Below, in pieces: positions 63,700 through 64,000 of a stretch of DNA of 64,000 bases. Origin of the DNA: Bradyrhizobium liaoningense (GTDB lineage: Bacteria; Pseudomonadota; Alphaproteobacteria; Rhizobiales; Xanthobacteraceae); NCBI RefSeq assembly GCF_018130785.1, contig NZ_JAFCJT010000012.1:147842-211841 (forward strand). Direction: 5' to 3'. The notes beneath the pieces are model-generated. The model saw only the letters and a list, made by a program, of their open reading frames with translations. It was not told where the DNA came from and searched no databases. Within the stretch, counting starts at the first letter, position 1. Every line of letters begins with the position of its first letter. The position numbers and the translations under genes are program-made.

Positions 63700-64000
63700 G
63701 CCGGGACATCGCGGTGTGGGCTTCATTGCCTGAGCGTTTCCCCGCTGCCGAGTTGCTGTTTCGGTCGGGTGTCAATCCCTGCACGCTAGAATATTCTACT
63801 TTACCGAAATTCGGAAATGTCGTATGTGTCGCCCATCCCGGCTCATCCTTGAGGGGCGATCTTGTGTCGTCACGTTTCGCGAGCCGGGTTGCGGTGGACG
63901 CGGCAGCGTCGGGCGCGAAAGATTAGGGCAGGGCGGATTGCTCTCCGTGAGCCCAAGACTTCGTGCTGGATGAGCGGCGCTGTCAGGCTTCGTCTCGCCT
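63700..64000. other. no recognisable gene to the window end
   Basis: 301 bases with no reading frame that looks coding by eye. AT-rich patch at 63790-63830 (ATATTCTACTTTACC), perhaps a promoter. The window ends before any further gene can be judged. Confidence 0.4.

Overview
The window is a high-GC chromosomal segment of an alphaproteobacterium, most likely Bradyrhizobium or a close relative in the Nitrobacteraceae. This rests on the mix of gene families (RopB-like porin, GbsR-type regulator, alphaproteobacterial Zur box, Lys/Ala-rich H1-like protein, small 'DDEAAI..LVDGHDVELWQ' proteins) and on short palindromic interspersed repeats that I recall as common in Bradyrhizobium genomes. No integrase, transposase, phage gene, CRISPR array or rRNA operon was seen. 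It reads as ordinary core or strain-variable chromosome. There is one RNA gene, tRNA-Leu(GAG).

Layout. 1-9.8 kb: end of an EamA transporter, an unknown HExxx protein, an H1-like protein, DNA photolyase, a methyl-accepting chemotaxis protein, 1-Cys peroxiredoxin, an alkaline-phosphatase-family enzyme and small secreted or unknown proteins. 9.8-15.9 kb: acetyltransferase, SDR, outer-membrane protein, serine hydrolase, an ArsR/SRPBCC pair and a membrane protein. 15.9-22.6 kb: an aromatic catabolic cluster (solute-binding protein, FAH-family hydrolase, MhpA-like hydroxylase and IclR regulator on the minus strand; extradiol dioxygenase and an MBL-fold hydrolase on the plus strand). 22.6-25.7 kb: a NarL-type two-component system and a DUF2380/DUF3280-type secreted protein. 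25.7-31.1 kb: a sugar-acid locus (idonate dehydrogenase, gluconate 5-dehydrogenase, enolase-superfamily dehydratase, GntR regulator, MFS importer). 31.1-43.1 kb: transporters, two hybrid PAS kinases, a zinc-ribbon metallopeptidase, a propionyl-CoA carboxylase alpha-type subunit, oxaloacetate decarboxylase and acylphosphatase. 43.1-47.3 kb: a GbsR-DUF4166-epimerase operon and a LysR/tautomerase pair. 47.3-49.5 kb: stand-alone DnaB-like ATPase, LipB, a FliN-like protein and tRNA-Leu. 49.6-55.3 kb: an XRE regulator with two NTF2-like proteins and an ABM protein, a DUF2182/DUF1326 pair, and a Zur-type CobW operon. 55.4-64 kb: two polysaccharide deacetylases, MgtE, an HTH protein, an aldo/keto reductase, a TonB/TolA-like proline-rich protein and three small unknown genes.

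The most informative non-coding signals are operators read directly from the sequence. (1) Two regulator genes (ArsR at 14012 and GbsR at 43143) have near-consensus promoters placing the transcription start at the ATG, so both look leaderless, each with a palindrome lying over the start codon. (2) A TGACCT-N3-AGGTCA-type motif occurs three times around the XRE regulator, suggesting a small unnamed regulon of NTF2-like and ABM proteins. (3) A perfect 16-bp palindrome and a second half-conserved copy, centred exactly 50 bp apart, lie between the GntR gene and the sugar-acid operon. (4) A perfect 19-bp inverted repeat lies upstream of the extradiol dioxygenase. (5) A Zur-like box precedes the CobW gene. 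Assignments are from reading the proteins by eye; no database search was run.
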